From assembly GCA_022414725.1 (NCBI GenBank), contig CM039462.1:44702945-44766944 (forward strand): a stretch of DNA of 64,000 bases, given 5' to 3'. This document shows positions 38,364 to 49,879 of this stretch, one piece after another (the stretch's first letter is position 1; every line of letters starts with the position of its first letter). The notes under the pieces were generated by a model that did no database searches, was not told the DNA's origin, and saw only the letters and a program-made list of their open reading frames with translations. Made by a program: the position numbers and the translations under genes. Source of the stretch: Microglena sp. YARC. Its lineage: Eukaryota; Chlorophyta; Chlorophyceae; Chlamydomonadales; Chlamydomonadaceae.

Positions 38364-40128
38364 TCAAATAATTTGGGACAATTCTCGGGGATCGTCACCA
38401 GATGCCTCAACCATCAGGAGAGCATCGTAAAAGATTTCCTGAGCTATCAGAACCCGACTCTCTCGTAAAAGATGCGTTGCTGTTGGTTGTGAGTCCATGG
38501 CGGACCACTTGTTTGTTGTCTGAGGCCTGAGCTTCTTGAGAGTGGAGGTGCTTCCTCGATGAAAACTTCATCGGATTGATGCGGTCATCGGAAGAAGGGG
38601 TTGAAGGAGCGGCTGTCGCCGCGCCTACTACTGCCAGAGTCCCGTTACCTCTGATCCTAGCGAGCTCAGAGGATGTGTTTGCTGACGTTCCGGTGTAAAA
38701 TACATGAGCGGATGATATAATATCGATTTGATATCTAAGAATGTTGTTATTAATGCCGAACCCATAGAATTCATGGTCGGTACACTTGACGGAATACTAA
38801 AATGAAACCGTTTTCTGGAGTGTACGGCACACCTTACGGTGTAACCAAATGGTGTAGCAACCCACGGGGCAGTGGAACACCAATACGATTTTGAATCAAC
38901 AAATTGCAGGATGTTAACGAGAATATCGTGGTTCTTTTTTAGATCACGGCTCTCCATCCTGCAGACTCCGTATCGTTCTTTTGTCGGTACTTTCGAGAGT
39001 GTCCATTGAAGGACCAGCCGCACTTAAGCGATCGACTCTTCCCCGGTACCATGGCCCAAAAGAACACGGGGTCTTTGTTGATGTGCAATGCGTCATGAAA
39101 GGAGGTTTCTTTTCTGGACGGGCCATTTTGTAGGACCATCCACTCGTACACTATAATGTCTGTCGACGCCTTATACCGTTTATTGGGATGTTTCATTTTA
39201 CTGTTCCGCCGACTGTAGTAGTAGAGCGACTGTTCCACAAAACTACCTTTTTGTTTATCAATGTATTATCAAATGTGAGCGCGTTCTTCAAGGTGATCCC
39301 ATTGGGGGTAATTTCTAAAGGCTTCTTGGATTCCCCCTGAAGGATGTTTGAGCCGGTGAATCCATCTCCAAAACATGAAAAATCCAAATTATATCCGTTG
39401 TTTAGAATAGCCCATCCCAGTTTGGTATTGTCATATCTTTGGTACTCATTGTTTCCTAGATTCCAAGTGTTCCACGTAAGACCGCAAACGTTTTGGTAAC
39501 CACCAAATCCTTTCGTGATTGCAAAGTTGTTCACGTGGCCAAGGTGAGGAAAACTTTTGAGACGGACAACATCTTGAGTGGAGTATCCGTCGGAATTCAA
39601 TCCGCTATGTCCGTTTCCATAAGCATCAAACGATATTGTCTTGGGTTTAGGTATCCGGTGACATCTACGGTTCCATTGAAATCCGCATTCGAACCGAAAA
39701 CGGTGGACCACCTATTATTCGTGCCTCCAAGAACTCCTGCATTCGTGCGTTGCTACTACCCGTGCTAGTGCGAATTGTGTTGGTGCTAAAATTATTACCA
39801 ACGCTTGCGTTCCCGGTGAAGGTACCATTAACAGAGGAGATGTTGGACGAGGCGACGATGTCTTTATCCACCGTCAGCGTCCCGTTCACTGACAAACCTT
39901 CGCTATCCACGGTGACCCTTTTCACTCCGCCTGTGACGATACCGATGTTGTTTGGAGAGACATTGTAAAAGCCTGTGTCCGCGTATCGTTAAAGAAGGCC
40001 AGCGTCGGCTCGTTGGAAGTTCCGGAGAGCACTCTCACCCCCTTGATGGGCGGGTGGCTATCGTTCACCATGTTCGACGTCGATGTAGCCTGATTCGAGA
40101 CCTCGCTTAATCGAATTAAAGACGCCAT
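38364..40128 (-). pseudogene. S74-type fibre protein, broken and interrupted by an element
   Basis: The start is the ATG at 40128 (MASLIRLSEVSNQ). The N-terminal two thirds consist of short beta-rich strands (NGTLTVDKDIVASSN, NGTFTGNASVGNN) as in virion fibres. After the inserted element at 38781-39217 the minus-strand reading resumes with DHEFYGFGINNNILRYQ and ends with a chaperone-like domain: SSDDRIK, the signature serine-aspartate box of peptidase S74 (intramolecular chaperone) domains, and then LIAQEIFYDA, also typical. S74 domains trimerise fibres and cut themselves off. Frame changes lie near 39975, 39740, 39655, 38580 and 38475. The end at 38364 is the stop of the last S74 frame. The role, host attachment or virion surface, is inferred from the family. 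Confidence 0.72.
38781..39217. mobile_element. Non-autonomous TA-flanked element (437 bp) inside the fibre gene
   Basis: The left end is TACACTTGACGGAATACTAA followed by AATGAAAC; the right end, read in reverse complement, is TACAGTCGGCGGAACAGTAA followed by AATGAAAC. Both outer dinucleotides are TA, as expected for TA target duplication by IS630/Tc1-mariner transposition. Inner sequence near the left end matches 60507-60600 and 59150-59245, downstream of the second Fanzor. On the minus strand an 85-codon reading starts inside the right end (MKHPNKRYKAS) and stops at about 38940. No transposase is present, so it must have been moved in trans. The fibre gene is in one frame across it once the element and one TA are ignored. 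Confidence 0.85.
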
Positions 40129-40206
40129 TTGTATGTACCAAATGTAAAAAAAAATCGTCAAGGTACCGCCTTTTTTTTGAGATGTACAAGTAATAAGTAA
40201 AGTGCG

Positions 40207-42712
40207 ATGTCGGCCTCCCCCTATCCGTCAAAACCTCCTACGGCATCCTCTGCACCCGTGTTCGGGATAAATCTTCCGTTTTTGGGTCCAAAACCTCCTA
40301 CGGCATCCTCTGCACCCGCGTTCGGTATCAATCGTCCGTTTTTGGGTTCTTCTCCCCCATCTGCTCCGTATTCTAATGGTTCCAAGACGCAGATTCCGGT
40401 GGCAGCAGGTGTGGGTGGTCAGAGAACGACGACCATTCGCGACCTTGTGAGCAAGACTTCGCTTGTGGTGGCTATCGTCGAGTCATTGAAGCCGTTTCGT
40501 CTGCCTCCTCAGCGGAGGTCTCTAGCCGACTCTCTACCCTCATTCGCACGATCGAGGGGATTCCGCGCACGACGATGTTGCCGGACGCGACGAAGACTGC
40601 TTTGGTTGATTATTCAGCATCGAATGCGGCAGTCTTCTCTGATGTCCTGGCCCGGTGGAAGGGTTTCTTGGATGATAAAGCTGCTTCCGTGAAGAGGATC
40701 CGCGATAGCGCGCAGAAACTGAAGGAGGTTGAGGTGTTGATCAACTCATTTGAGAGTAACTACTCTAGTTTTGTATCGATGTCCAATCCCGGAGTGTGGG
40801 TGGGGTGGGGTGTCCCCAGCGACATCGGATGCTTCGAAAAACCGGATGAAAGTAAACATGATCGGTATCCTGAATGACATCACTGAGAAGATCGGTGGTA
40901 TAGACGATATTTCCATAGATCCGCGTGATTTCACCCCCGCACCGGACCATATTGTCATGGACGATTATGGTACTTTCACACAGTACCAGCGTCAGGTTCG
41001 CAATCTGAAGGCCAGTCTGTTAGTAGCGAACAAGGAACTTGCAACAGCGCTTGCAAATGCGGATAAGCCTTACAAACTCAGGGACATTACCGAACGCAAT
41101 AAAGAAAGCGGGGATATCTATCAGTTGTTGAGTCCCGAAACGTTTGTGTCCTTGGTGAAGGAGCCTTTGGACGCCACTGCGAACCTTGTCCGAGACGGTA
41201 CGACCAAGATGAAAGATGAGCTCCTTACTATTGTTGATCGGCAGAATAAAACAAAGGGTCCCGCTGGAGGGGGCAATATCGGTGTTCTCCAACAGCACAT
41301 CGAGGACTTGACGTATATTTTCGAGGCGACGAAGGATTTGCAGTACGTGGGTCTTCTGCTCGATGTTGATGAGGTTGTTTTCTAAGTGAAGAAGTTCTTA
41401 GAGGTGGCGAAGAATAAGCAGGGGGTTATGGATCGTTTGAAGATTGAGGATCTCGGTTCTTACAAAGAGACGACGAGTTCTTCTGCGGATGCCCCCAAGT
41501 CTATTTTTGACGAGTACAACAAGTTTAAGACTCCTTCTCGTACTCGTAATCCGACGTGGATTAAGAAGTCGGGTGGGTTGATGCACCGTAGTATTGACGA
41601 CGAATTCCTTGATACGTACGTGAACCAGTTGAGTGGTTTCTATGAGAAGATCAGTGAAAACAAGCTTATTTCCGGTGGCATCGAGAATGCCAAGGGCCAA
41701 CTCATTTCTCGTTTGAGTGGGTTGGACAAGCAGGCTTCTTTGGATAGGACGAAGAATGATGGGACCATGTTTTTGAATATGCAGTCCGCCCGTGAAATGA
41801 AGGTTTCCGCTTACAAGTCGTACATTTCTACCTTGCAGAATATCTTGAATACTTTTATGGAGGAGAACACGTCTTTCATTCTTGAGCAGCATCGAGACGC
41901 CTTGGCTTACGTGATGTATTGGGATGAGAAGATGCAACAGAATCCTGAAATCGGTGACGAGCTGTGTCGGAAACTTGTTACGATGTACCTTGAAACGCGT
42001 GACAAAATCGTGGATTACATCAATGAGAGTGTGATTCAGGTGATCATATCGGATGTGGACAACACGCTTGTGGTTACGACGAATGTCACTAACGGGGGCA
42101 ATGATCGTGCGTTTGGACGAGAAGCAGGAGAAGATGGTTATGAAGTTGTTTGGTAATTTCATCGATTGGTTGAGAAGAAGGGGAATTGGATTGTAGACTT
42201 GCACATTCGGGGCACGTTGTCATGGGTTGACGTGTTGATGTCCCAGGTGTTTATGGTATCGTACGTGATCAAGGTCGTTCGTGTTTTCTTCATGTGGATG
42301 TCTTTGCGGTTTGCGTACTTTATGTTTCAGCGTCGGATTGAGAGCGATCCTACGACGTCGTACTCTCAGAATCCTCCATCCCCTATGTATTTCGTTGCCT
42401 TTTTTTTTATTGTTTGACTTTGTATTCAATGCTTTGTTGTTCGTAGTCCTTTTGATTGTTGACTGGTTGCTTTCGGATCCTTTGGATCCGATGATCAAAC
42501 GCAATCTCTGGGTTGCCATTATGGTTGACTATTGCGTGTCTAATGTTGTAATGAGCATTCTTGCTGTTTCGATCGGGTTGGTCGTGAAAGATAAGAGGTT
42601 CTTCAGGTACAGGTATGATCCATTGATAGGGATCCGTGCAATGAAGGACATTTTGTTCAACACCTTTATCGTTGTATTGTCTATTCCGTTTTTCCGTCTG
42701 ATCGTTGAATAA
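40207..42712 (+). pseudogene. Large virion-type membrane protein, broken
   Basis: Starts at ATG 40207 with a Pro/Ser-rich tail containing two near-identical units (PKPPTASSAPVFGI and PKPPTASSAPAFGI). A long alpha-helical middle follows, then a C-terminal membrane part with hydrophobic stretches near 42240-42330 and 42420-42700 (VDYCVSNVVMSILAVSIG, then FRYRYDPLIGIRAMKDILF). A C-terminal tail of this type, membrane helices then a basic FRY segment and an IR.MKDI stretch, occurs in conserved uncharacterised proteins of large algal and amoebal viruses; I recall this rather than computed it. The reading is split by frame changes near 40460, 40815, 42110, 42190 and 42410 and by one in-frame TAA at 41383-41385. 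Whether the gene works is doubtful. Confidence 0.6.
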
Positions 42713-43873
42713 ACTCGGACAAGGGTTTGTTGTTGGTGTTGAGTGACTTGAACATTTCGGCCATGAAATCACCCATTCCTGGTGGCATCATCGGGGCATT
42801 CCCGACATTGTTGTGATTGTTCTTTCTTGTTGATGTCGAAATCGATTTATCGAGATTCTTGCTCTTGCTCTTGCTCTTGCTCTTGTTGTTATTGTTTTCG
42901 TTGGCGAAGGAGTTACATTTCCCGAAGGATGACATGATGCCCATCGCCTCGCCTACCAAGTCTGAGTCTCCGTTAGCCATTTGTTGTTGGATCTTTGAAC
43001 TAACTGAGCTGACTATGTTTCCGAGGAGCCCATTGTTTTCGAATAGTTTTGATATATCGAGTTGTCCGTTACCACCATCTCCTCCTGAGAGCGATTCCGC
43101 AATACTGGATATGTCGATATCGTTGCGATTTCCTTTGCGATTTTCCCTATCTTGCTGTTACCGCCCATTTAGCGCCTTGAAGACCGCGTCCATGCCTTCT
43201 GTACCATCATCATCATTGCCTTCTGTACCATCATAATCCTTCGCGACTTCGTTTGCTAATCTCTTGAGCATCTCTCGTACATCCAGGTCGTCTATGTCGT
43301 CACCTATGAAATTACTGGCGCAGGTCTTAGTATTGGTATTTTTATAATTATTATCACCATCATCATTAGCCTTTTGCTGGATTTTTGATATGTTGTCTAG
43401 GACCACTTTCACGAGTGCTTCTCCATCTAGTGTCTTCGTTGGGTCATCAATCTTAGTCCATGTGAGGCACAGTGTTGCTAGGACTGTTAGGTACACTCGC
43501 ACCTTGCTCTTGTCTTGTATGGACGTTGCGATATCTAGGGCCCTACCTGCACTGATTCCAGGATAGAACTCGAAGGAGTCGTGCACGGTCTTAAGTTTCT
43601 CTTGATCCATGTTTGTGGCCGCTCTGCGTATTGCTGCGTCTTCTTCCGTTGAGGCATGGTTAGTTGATTCCTCTTGACCGACCGTCTTGTCGAACTCCTG
43701 CAGTTCCGCAAGAAGATCTGTGGAGTACCTGTTGTACACGAGGGAGAGCTGCCTGTTGTGTGTAGCTGACAAATTCTTTGGTGTTTTACTACTTTCACGT
43801 GTTGGAAAAAAGTGGATTTTCCAAACGCACTCCACATAGACGGTATAAAGAATCTTCGACAACAAAAATACAA
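42713..43873 (-). pseudogene. Conserved virion-type protein, broken
   Basis: Minus-strand reading, end to end with the previous gene (convergent, stops touching at about 42712). The first part contains YNRYSTDLLAELQEFDKTVG and GRALDIATSIQDKSKVRVYL; the second part, after frame changes near 43163 and 43130, contains NSKIGKIAKEIA, Gly- and Asn-rich linkers, a (KS) repeat at 42862-42893, and ends with GDFMAEMFKSLNTNN. The combination of a helical N-half and an acidic NGK.GKLAKEIA-like C-half recalls conserved hypothetical proteins of Nucleocytoviricota. No function is known to me. The N-terminus is unclear: no ATG precedes the good frame, and an ATG at about 43838 (MWSAFGKSTFF) lies in another frame, next to a T6 run. 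Confidence 0.5.
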
Positions 43874-43907
43874 ATAGGATACGATCGCATCCTTTGATTA
43901 CGTCAAA

Positions 43908-44549
43908 ATGAACCTTACCACCGTTTCAGAGTTGTTGTCTACAAAGAACCGCGAGTATGAGATCGCACATTCCCGGTTGCTACGTTCTCTGAACCTGGAC
44001 CGTGAAGAGACTACCCTTCGTTCCTACCTGACGCTTGTGAAGAACGACGTTACCGAATGGATTCGTCTCACCTCCATGGACAACACTAAGCCTAAGACGG
44101 CTCTTTTGTTCCTTCTGGAGCGTTCTGTGGATGCGCGTGCAGATATTGGTGAATCGGAGTGCGACGAACTTGCTGAAATGGTTCGTAGGGAGTGGAAGCG
44201 TCTTCGCAAGTTGTGGTTGGTTGAGAAGCGTGAAGGGGATTCTTCGTTATCTTCTGGCATTGAAACAGGGAGTCGCGACGTGGACATGGTTGAAGACGCG
44301 ACTGCGGTTTCTATCGGTAACTCTTTGGAGATTATGACAGCTCGGAACCAAGTGTTGCGTAGTGTGATCAATGTTTTGAAGGGCGTTATTGAGGACGTTA
44401 CATGTCCTAATGCGACTGACACGGAGAAGTTGCAGATGGTCGTGAAGGGCATGTTTTCATTGATCGATAGCGGACGCGATGACATTGCGTGCGATGACAT
44501 TGCGTGCGATGTCACCACCTCCCCCATCGTCGTGAACAATGTTGATTAA
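43908..44549 (+). CDS. Hypothetical protein (213 aa)
   Basis: Intact frame from ATG 43908 (MNLTTVSELLSTKNREYEIA) to 44549. It is mostly helical and charged, with no membrane segment or signal peptide. Near the C-terminus a 15-bp duplication gives the repeated residues DDIACDDIAC. The gene is divergent from the gene at 42713-43873, and the roughly 35-50 bp between them must hold both promoters. It is followed 80 bp later by the recombinase gene on the same strand. I do not recognise a family. Confidence 0.7.
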   Translation: MNLTTVSELLSTKNREYEIAHSRLLRSLNLDREETTLRSYLTLVKNDVTEWIRLTSMDNTKPKTALLFLLERSVDARADIGESECDELAEMVRREWKRLRKLWLVEKREGDSSLSSGIETGSRDVDMVEDATAVSIGNSLEIMTARNQVLRSVINVLKGVIEDVTCPNATDTEKLQMVVKGMFSLIDSGRDDIACDDIACDVTTSPIVVNNVD

Positions 44550-44631
44550 TTTTGAATGGAATTGATTGGATTGGATTGTGTGTAAAGAATTGAATCGTCC
44601 AACATACAAAATAAAAACAAACAAATTGTAA

Positions 44632-45829
44632 GATGAAGAATCCTTCTAATTCCAATACTGACGGTGATCTACGGTCCGAGTTCCGTTCCTTCGCATTATC
44701 AGAGGGTGTTAGTGAGAGCTCTATCTCAACTACCTTAACCGATTGTCTACTTTGGAAACATCTGTGTTCCCTGAATTGAGCTTGGATATAATAGTTCTTG
44801 GAGGACGTTCTGTTGTGAAGAAGTCATCTGCGAAGAAGTCTTTGGTGGTATCATCATCTCCGAAGAATTCATCTTTCACAACGGTAGATGACATCGACGC
44901 TGCGTACGACGTGTTGCGTGTGCGTTACTCTAACATGTCTACGCGACGTAACTTTTTTGACCGCCATATTGGCCTTTCTGCGGTACACTCCTTCCTTACG
45001 TGACGACCCCCGCGCTGCATCTGCACGTGCTCGTTGGACAGAATTTCACGGACATGCTCGCGCGTTTCAAGAGTCTCGTTACAAACAGCACATGCCTTCG
45101 GAGCGGCAACTCGAGAAGTACGTCGGCCTCGACCAAATCGATTCCAAGTACCAAGAGCTGAAGGGCGGAGATGTTACTAACACTACTCTTCAAAATTCCC
45201 TTGACATTTTGTTGTTGTCATTCGTCCTTTCGATGCCTCCTAAACGCGCTGACATGGGAGCTTTGCGCATCTACGAGGACACGGACCCTCGTTTGTCTTC
45301 AGAAAACTACCTTGTATTGCGCAGGGCGTCTTCTGCATCATCCGTTAATGCCACCTCCTACATCGTATTGAACAAGTACAAGACTTCCGCGTCCTACGGT
45401 CGTGTCGAGACGGATCTTCCTCATAGCGCCACCGCAGACCTCCTGGACAGTCTGCGTCACTGGCCACGTGACTACGTGTTCGTTACCCGCCGCGGACACA
45501 ACCGACCGTTCGCCTCGAACAATGCGTACGGACGGTGGGTGCAGAGCGTGTTTTCTCGTCTGTTCGGACGTGCGACGGGAGTGACCATGCTACGACATAT
45601 TTTCATCACTGAGAAGGTAGACCCGGGTTCGATGAACGATGACGAGCTGGAAGACATAGCGCGTCAAATGTTACACTCGACTGACCTGCAACGGAAGTAT
45701 AACTGGGACCGCGCGAAGATCTGCGAGACGCTCTCTCAAATGTGTGAGCAGTGTACTCCAGGTAAATTACAGACAAAATCAACGAAGAAGAGGAAGTTCG
45801 GCTCCGTTGTGCATCTTCCCATCAAGTAA
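44632..45829 (+). pseudogene. Tyrosine recombinase / integrase, frameshifted in the N-terminal half
   Basis: Starts at ATG 44632 (MKNPSNSNTDGD). A helical N-terminal part typical of core-binding domains is split by frame changes near 44728 and 44975. From about 44980 to 45829 the catalytic domain is intact: first Arg in PPKRAD (about 45245), Lys in NKYKTS, the second Arg in TMLRHIFITEK (about 45593), His in QMLHS and a candidate nucleophile Tyr in RKYNW (about 45698). The His of the usual HxxR box is replaced by Thr. Such enzymes cut and join DNA through a 3'-phosphotyrosine and are used by viruses and transposons for integration. It sits 27 bp before the fibre gene. The ending is basic (KSTKKRKFG), perhaps a nuclear signal. 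Confidence 0.72.
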
Positions 45830-45856
45830 ATTATTCCCCAGGCTAAATAAATTATT

Positions 45857-48800
45857 ATGAACTATTACAACCACGAAAACAAAACTATGGCGACTGGGAT
45901 ACCTTTGGCGACATTAACGATCGCTCCGTTTTCAGGATATCAGTTCACTAACTCTGCAGTTGGAGATTTGCTGATCCACGGTATCAACGGAGGCTCTTCT
46001 CAAAAGATTCTGGTAGGAACACAAAGCAATAATTATGCGCTAGTTTCGTTCGAGCAAACCGAGGTCACAGTGAGGGATGCCAAGTTGTCCATGATGAACG
46101 ACTCAGGTGGAGTGCAGCTCTCCGCAGAGGGGGATGTAATGTACACCACAGGGTCCATCATCCCAGCATCGACATGCAACGTGACCTTCGGATCTGATGC
46201 ATCTCGATGGGAAAGTATGTACGTCAACAACTTCACCATGAGCGGCAAGGCCCAGCTGGGGTCCAATGTGTCAATGTCCAATGCTACAGGTAAGGCAAAC
46301 ATCTGGTCCTCAGGGACCTACTTGGGTGTTAACACCCCCAACCCGACCCAAGAACTTGACGTGAACGGGTCCATGAACGTTTCATCTAACGTCACAATCA
46401 GAGAGACGCTAGATGTCGGGCTATCAACCACCTTGCAGGACACCCTAATGGTGACTGGTGCTTCCACCCTTTCCAATTCCCTAACGGTGGACGGTGCTAC
46501 CATTTTGGACGACACCCTGCTGGTCATGGGTGCGTCCACGTTTTCCAACGAGGTCTCTTTCGCGAACAGTTCCACCTTCCTCAGTAACGTGACTGTCCTC
46601 GGGCAGCTCAGCGTTGACACCGTCACCTACAATGTGAGCAACATCGTTGTCTTTGCATCCGAGGAGTTGCGCAGCAACTTGCTTGTGGAGGGTGTCCTGG
46701 ACGCGCGGAGCAACGTGTTCTTGGGTGGCAAAACCTTGATTGGCGACGACTTGACTGTCGATAGCAACGTTTTTATACAGGGGGTAACCACCCTGTCCAA
46801 CGACTTTATCGTTACAGGCAACACATTCTTCCTCGGATCTGGTGGTGCGCAGACATTCGAAGGCGCGGTCATAATCAAAAATACTGTGGATGTCTCTAGC
46901 AACTTGGTAGTGAAGTCCGGTCTCCAGGTGGATGGGGTGGCGTCATTCTCCAATGACGTTTACGTGTCGAGCAACTTTGCGGTTCAAGGAGTCACCACAT
47001 TTGGGGACGCACTCGAGGTGACCGGTGCATCCACCCTCTCCAACACCCTCATTGTTGACGGAGCCACTATTCTCGACAATACCCTGTTCGTGACCGGGGC
47101 ATCCACCCTGTCAAACACTGTTGACGTGTACGGCCCCGCCAGTCTTCAGAATGACCTCCTCGTGATGGGAACGTCCACCCTCTCCAATACCCTAACTGTC
47201 GACGGTGCCACTATTCTCGACAACTCCCTGTTTGTGACCGGCGCATCCACCCTCTCCAACACCCTCATTGTGGACGGTGCCACTATTCTCGACAATACCC
47301 TGTTCGTGACCGGTGAACCCACTTTGTCCAACTCCGTCGACGTGTACGGCCCCGCCAGTCTTCAGAATGACCTCCTCGTGATGGGAACGTCAACCCTCTC
47401 CAATACCCTAACTGTCGACGGTGCCACTATTATCGATAACTCCCTGTTCGTGACAGGTGCATCCACGCTCTCCAATTCCCTCACTGTGTCCGGAGCAGCC
47501 ACTGTCGACAACTCTCTTCTGGTGATCGGGGCATCCACTCTGTCCAACACCCTAACGGTCGACGGGGCCACTGTTATCGACAACTCCCTGTTCGTGACCG
47601 GTGCCTCGACTTTCTCCAACACAATGGCCGTGACCAGCTCTGCAAGCTTCCTGAGCAACGTGACCATCCTTGGTGAACTGAGTGTGGACTCTATCACTTA
47701 CAACCTGAGCAACATCGTCATCTACTCGTCCGAGGAGATTCGCAGCAACTTGTTGGTGGAGGGTATCCTAGATGTGAGAAGCAACTTTAGGGTGGAGGGA
47801 ACTAGCATGCTCTCCAACGAGCTTCACCTGTTTTCATCGGCGACCCTGTACAAACGGAGAGTCCACTGTGACTCTGAGCAACTTGGGAGGATCAGCGACT
47901 CTGTCCGCAAGCTCCAACAACTTTGGTATTAACATGTTCCCTACCAGCAATGCGGAGTATACCGTAGACATTAACGGTGACATCAACTTCTCAGGAAAGA
48001 TCTACCAAAATGGGGCCGTTTTCAGTGGCTGGAACTCAAACCAGTGGGGCAACTACATCAACTCGAACGCCGCATTCAGCGGCCCCTCAACCGCCACCGA
48101 CGCGTTGCTAGTGTACCAGTCAAACAACCTCGCATTCTCATTTAGCAACACCTCAGGCTTGGTGTCAATGTATACATCGAACAAATTCGTCGGCATGGGC
48201 ACCTCTAATCCATCGCACGAGCTAGACGTGGTGGATCTGTGCGCGCAACTGATGGCGTCTACGTGAACAGCAACGAGTCCTTCTTCAGGGGCGTGCGATC
48301 TGACTGTGTAGCAGGAGTTGCAGGCGCTTCCGTCTTCCGCGGCGACGTGTGGGCGAGTTCTACTACATACACAACCGGCAACCGGTATCCTCAACAAGGT
48401 GCAGCTCTTGGGCAGTGGTGCAATTGTCGACAACCTCGCCTTGGAGAAATCCGTCCCTGGCACTTCTAACAGGAATCTCCCGCTTGCATGGGACGAGTTT
48501 ATCACCTGCGCGGGGGGTGACGTTGTTGCCCAAAACCTTTTCACCACCGGCTCCTCGATGGTCGACGGCTCATTGTCCGTCATAGGGAGTCTGACAGGAA
48601 ATAGTGCAGTTCTTAAGTCAGTGGTCATCAGCGGAGGACATTCCAACTTCCACACTGACGCGGGATCAATCTCATCCAACACGACCACCGTTCTTTCCGG
48701 TACATTACCGATGGCTTCTTCAAACGTTGCATTGGGGTCTGTCCTTTTCGAGGTCAATGGAGACACTGCCCTAAACAGTTCTCTTGCCTTGCGTTCTAAC

Positions 48801-49648
48801 GCTTTTGTTGGCGGCGCTTTGTTCGTTGGCTCGAACATGAACTCGAATGCTCCTTCTCTGCCTAATGCCCTTGCCCCCGAGTTTTCTAACGTTCACCTTG
48901 ACGTTCAGGGTGACGTCGTGATAGAGGACGGTCTGTTTGTGCGTCGAACTGCTGCTTTCGACGGGCGTGTGGTGTGGGTATTCACGAGCCTGGCTACCCC
49001 GTGGACGTGCAGAGTAGTGTGGAAGGTGTTTCCATGAACTGTTCTGCGAAGGTGACCGCCTCCGAGTTCGTAGTCTTCTCAGACGCACGTATCAAGACTG
49101 GCATTGAGGCTTATGTTGCGGACGACTTGATCGAGCGTCTGTCCGTGAAGCGATTTGAGTACGTTGACACCGTGGAGCACCCTGGTTCCATGGTCGGTTT
49201 CATCGCTCAGGAGGTCGAGAGCGTGGCTCCTGATTGCGTGAGCACGACCTCGTCTTTCGTGACCGACATTTATAGCTCCCTCCCCATTATTTCTAGTGAC
49301 GACAGGGAGTGTGTGGTCTCCATATCTGATGTGCATCTCTCCGCTGATACTAACGCGCGCATCGTCGATGATGCAGTGCTTAAGTGCCGTTCCCAAGGTG
49401 GCGAGACCTTCTTCGTGACCGTATTGCATCGTGAGGGTGACCTGGTGACCGTTTTGTCTTCTATCGCGATGCCTGGTATTGAGGACGAGGACGTCCTCTT
49501 CGTGTTGGGAACGCGTGTGGATGACTTCAAGATGGTTCGCACTGATCAGATTAACGCTATCGCCGTCGCTACATTGCAGAGCCAGAACAAGCGAATCGGC
49601 GCTCTGGAGTCTGAGGTCCGCGCCCTTGTGGAGAGTCTCAAGAAGTAA
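45857..49648 (+). pseudogene. Long S74-type fibre protein with 24-residue repeats, frameshifted
   Basis: The start is ATG 45857 (a second ATG at 45887 is possible). The N-terminal head (GIPLATLTIAPFSGYQF) is followed by a long shaft of repeats such as TLTVDGATILDNSLFVTGAS, a motif GVNTPNPTQELDVNG seen in bacteriophage and viral fibres, and a C-terminal S74 chaperone domain starting FSDARIKT (Ser at about 49079), with GFIAQEVESVAP and a final coiled coil NKRIGALESEVRALVES. An extra beta-rich insert of about 90 residues lies between the last two. Frame changes near 47850, 48235, 48390 and 48970 break the gene of about 1,260 codons; the first 2 kb is intact. By family it is a trimeric surface fibre whose S74 part cleaves itself off after folding. 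Confidence 0.8.
47010..47640 (+). repeat. 72-bp coding repeats in the fibre shaft
   Basis: A 24-residue unit (TLTVDGATILDNTLFVTGAS type) is repeated about eight times with very high nucleotide identity; longer blocks of about 245 bp (47100-47270 against 47310-47455) are also near copies. This suggests recent expansion by recombination. Confidence 0.8.
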
Positions 49649-49879
49649 CATTTTCTTTGGATACTTGGTTGTTGAAGAAATTCATAGGTTCGAGGATATA
49701 CGGGTAGCTTAAATTCAACGGTTTACAGTCGGATACGCAATAAGTAGATCAGCTAAAGGCGAGTACATATTTTTGCCCTGTACTTTGTGGACCTGGACGT
49801 TCTTCATCTTCTGCTTCTCAACAGTTACACTCAGACCGGTCAATAATGTTACAGTATATTGAATCAATTACAATTCTCT

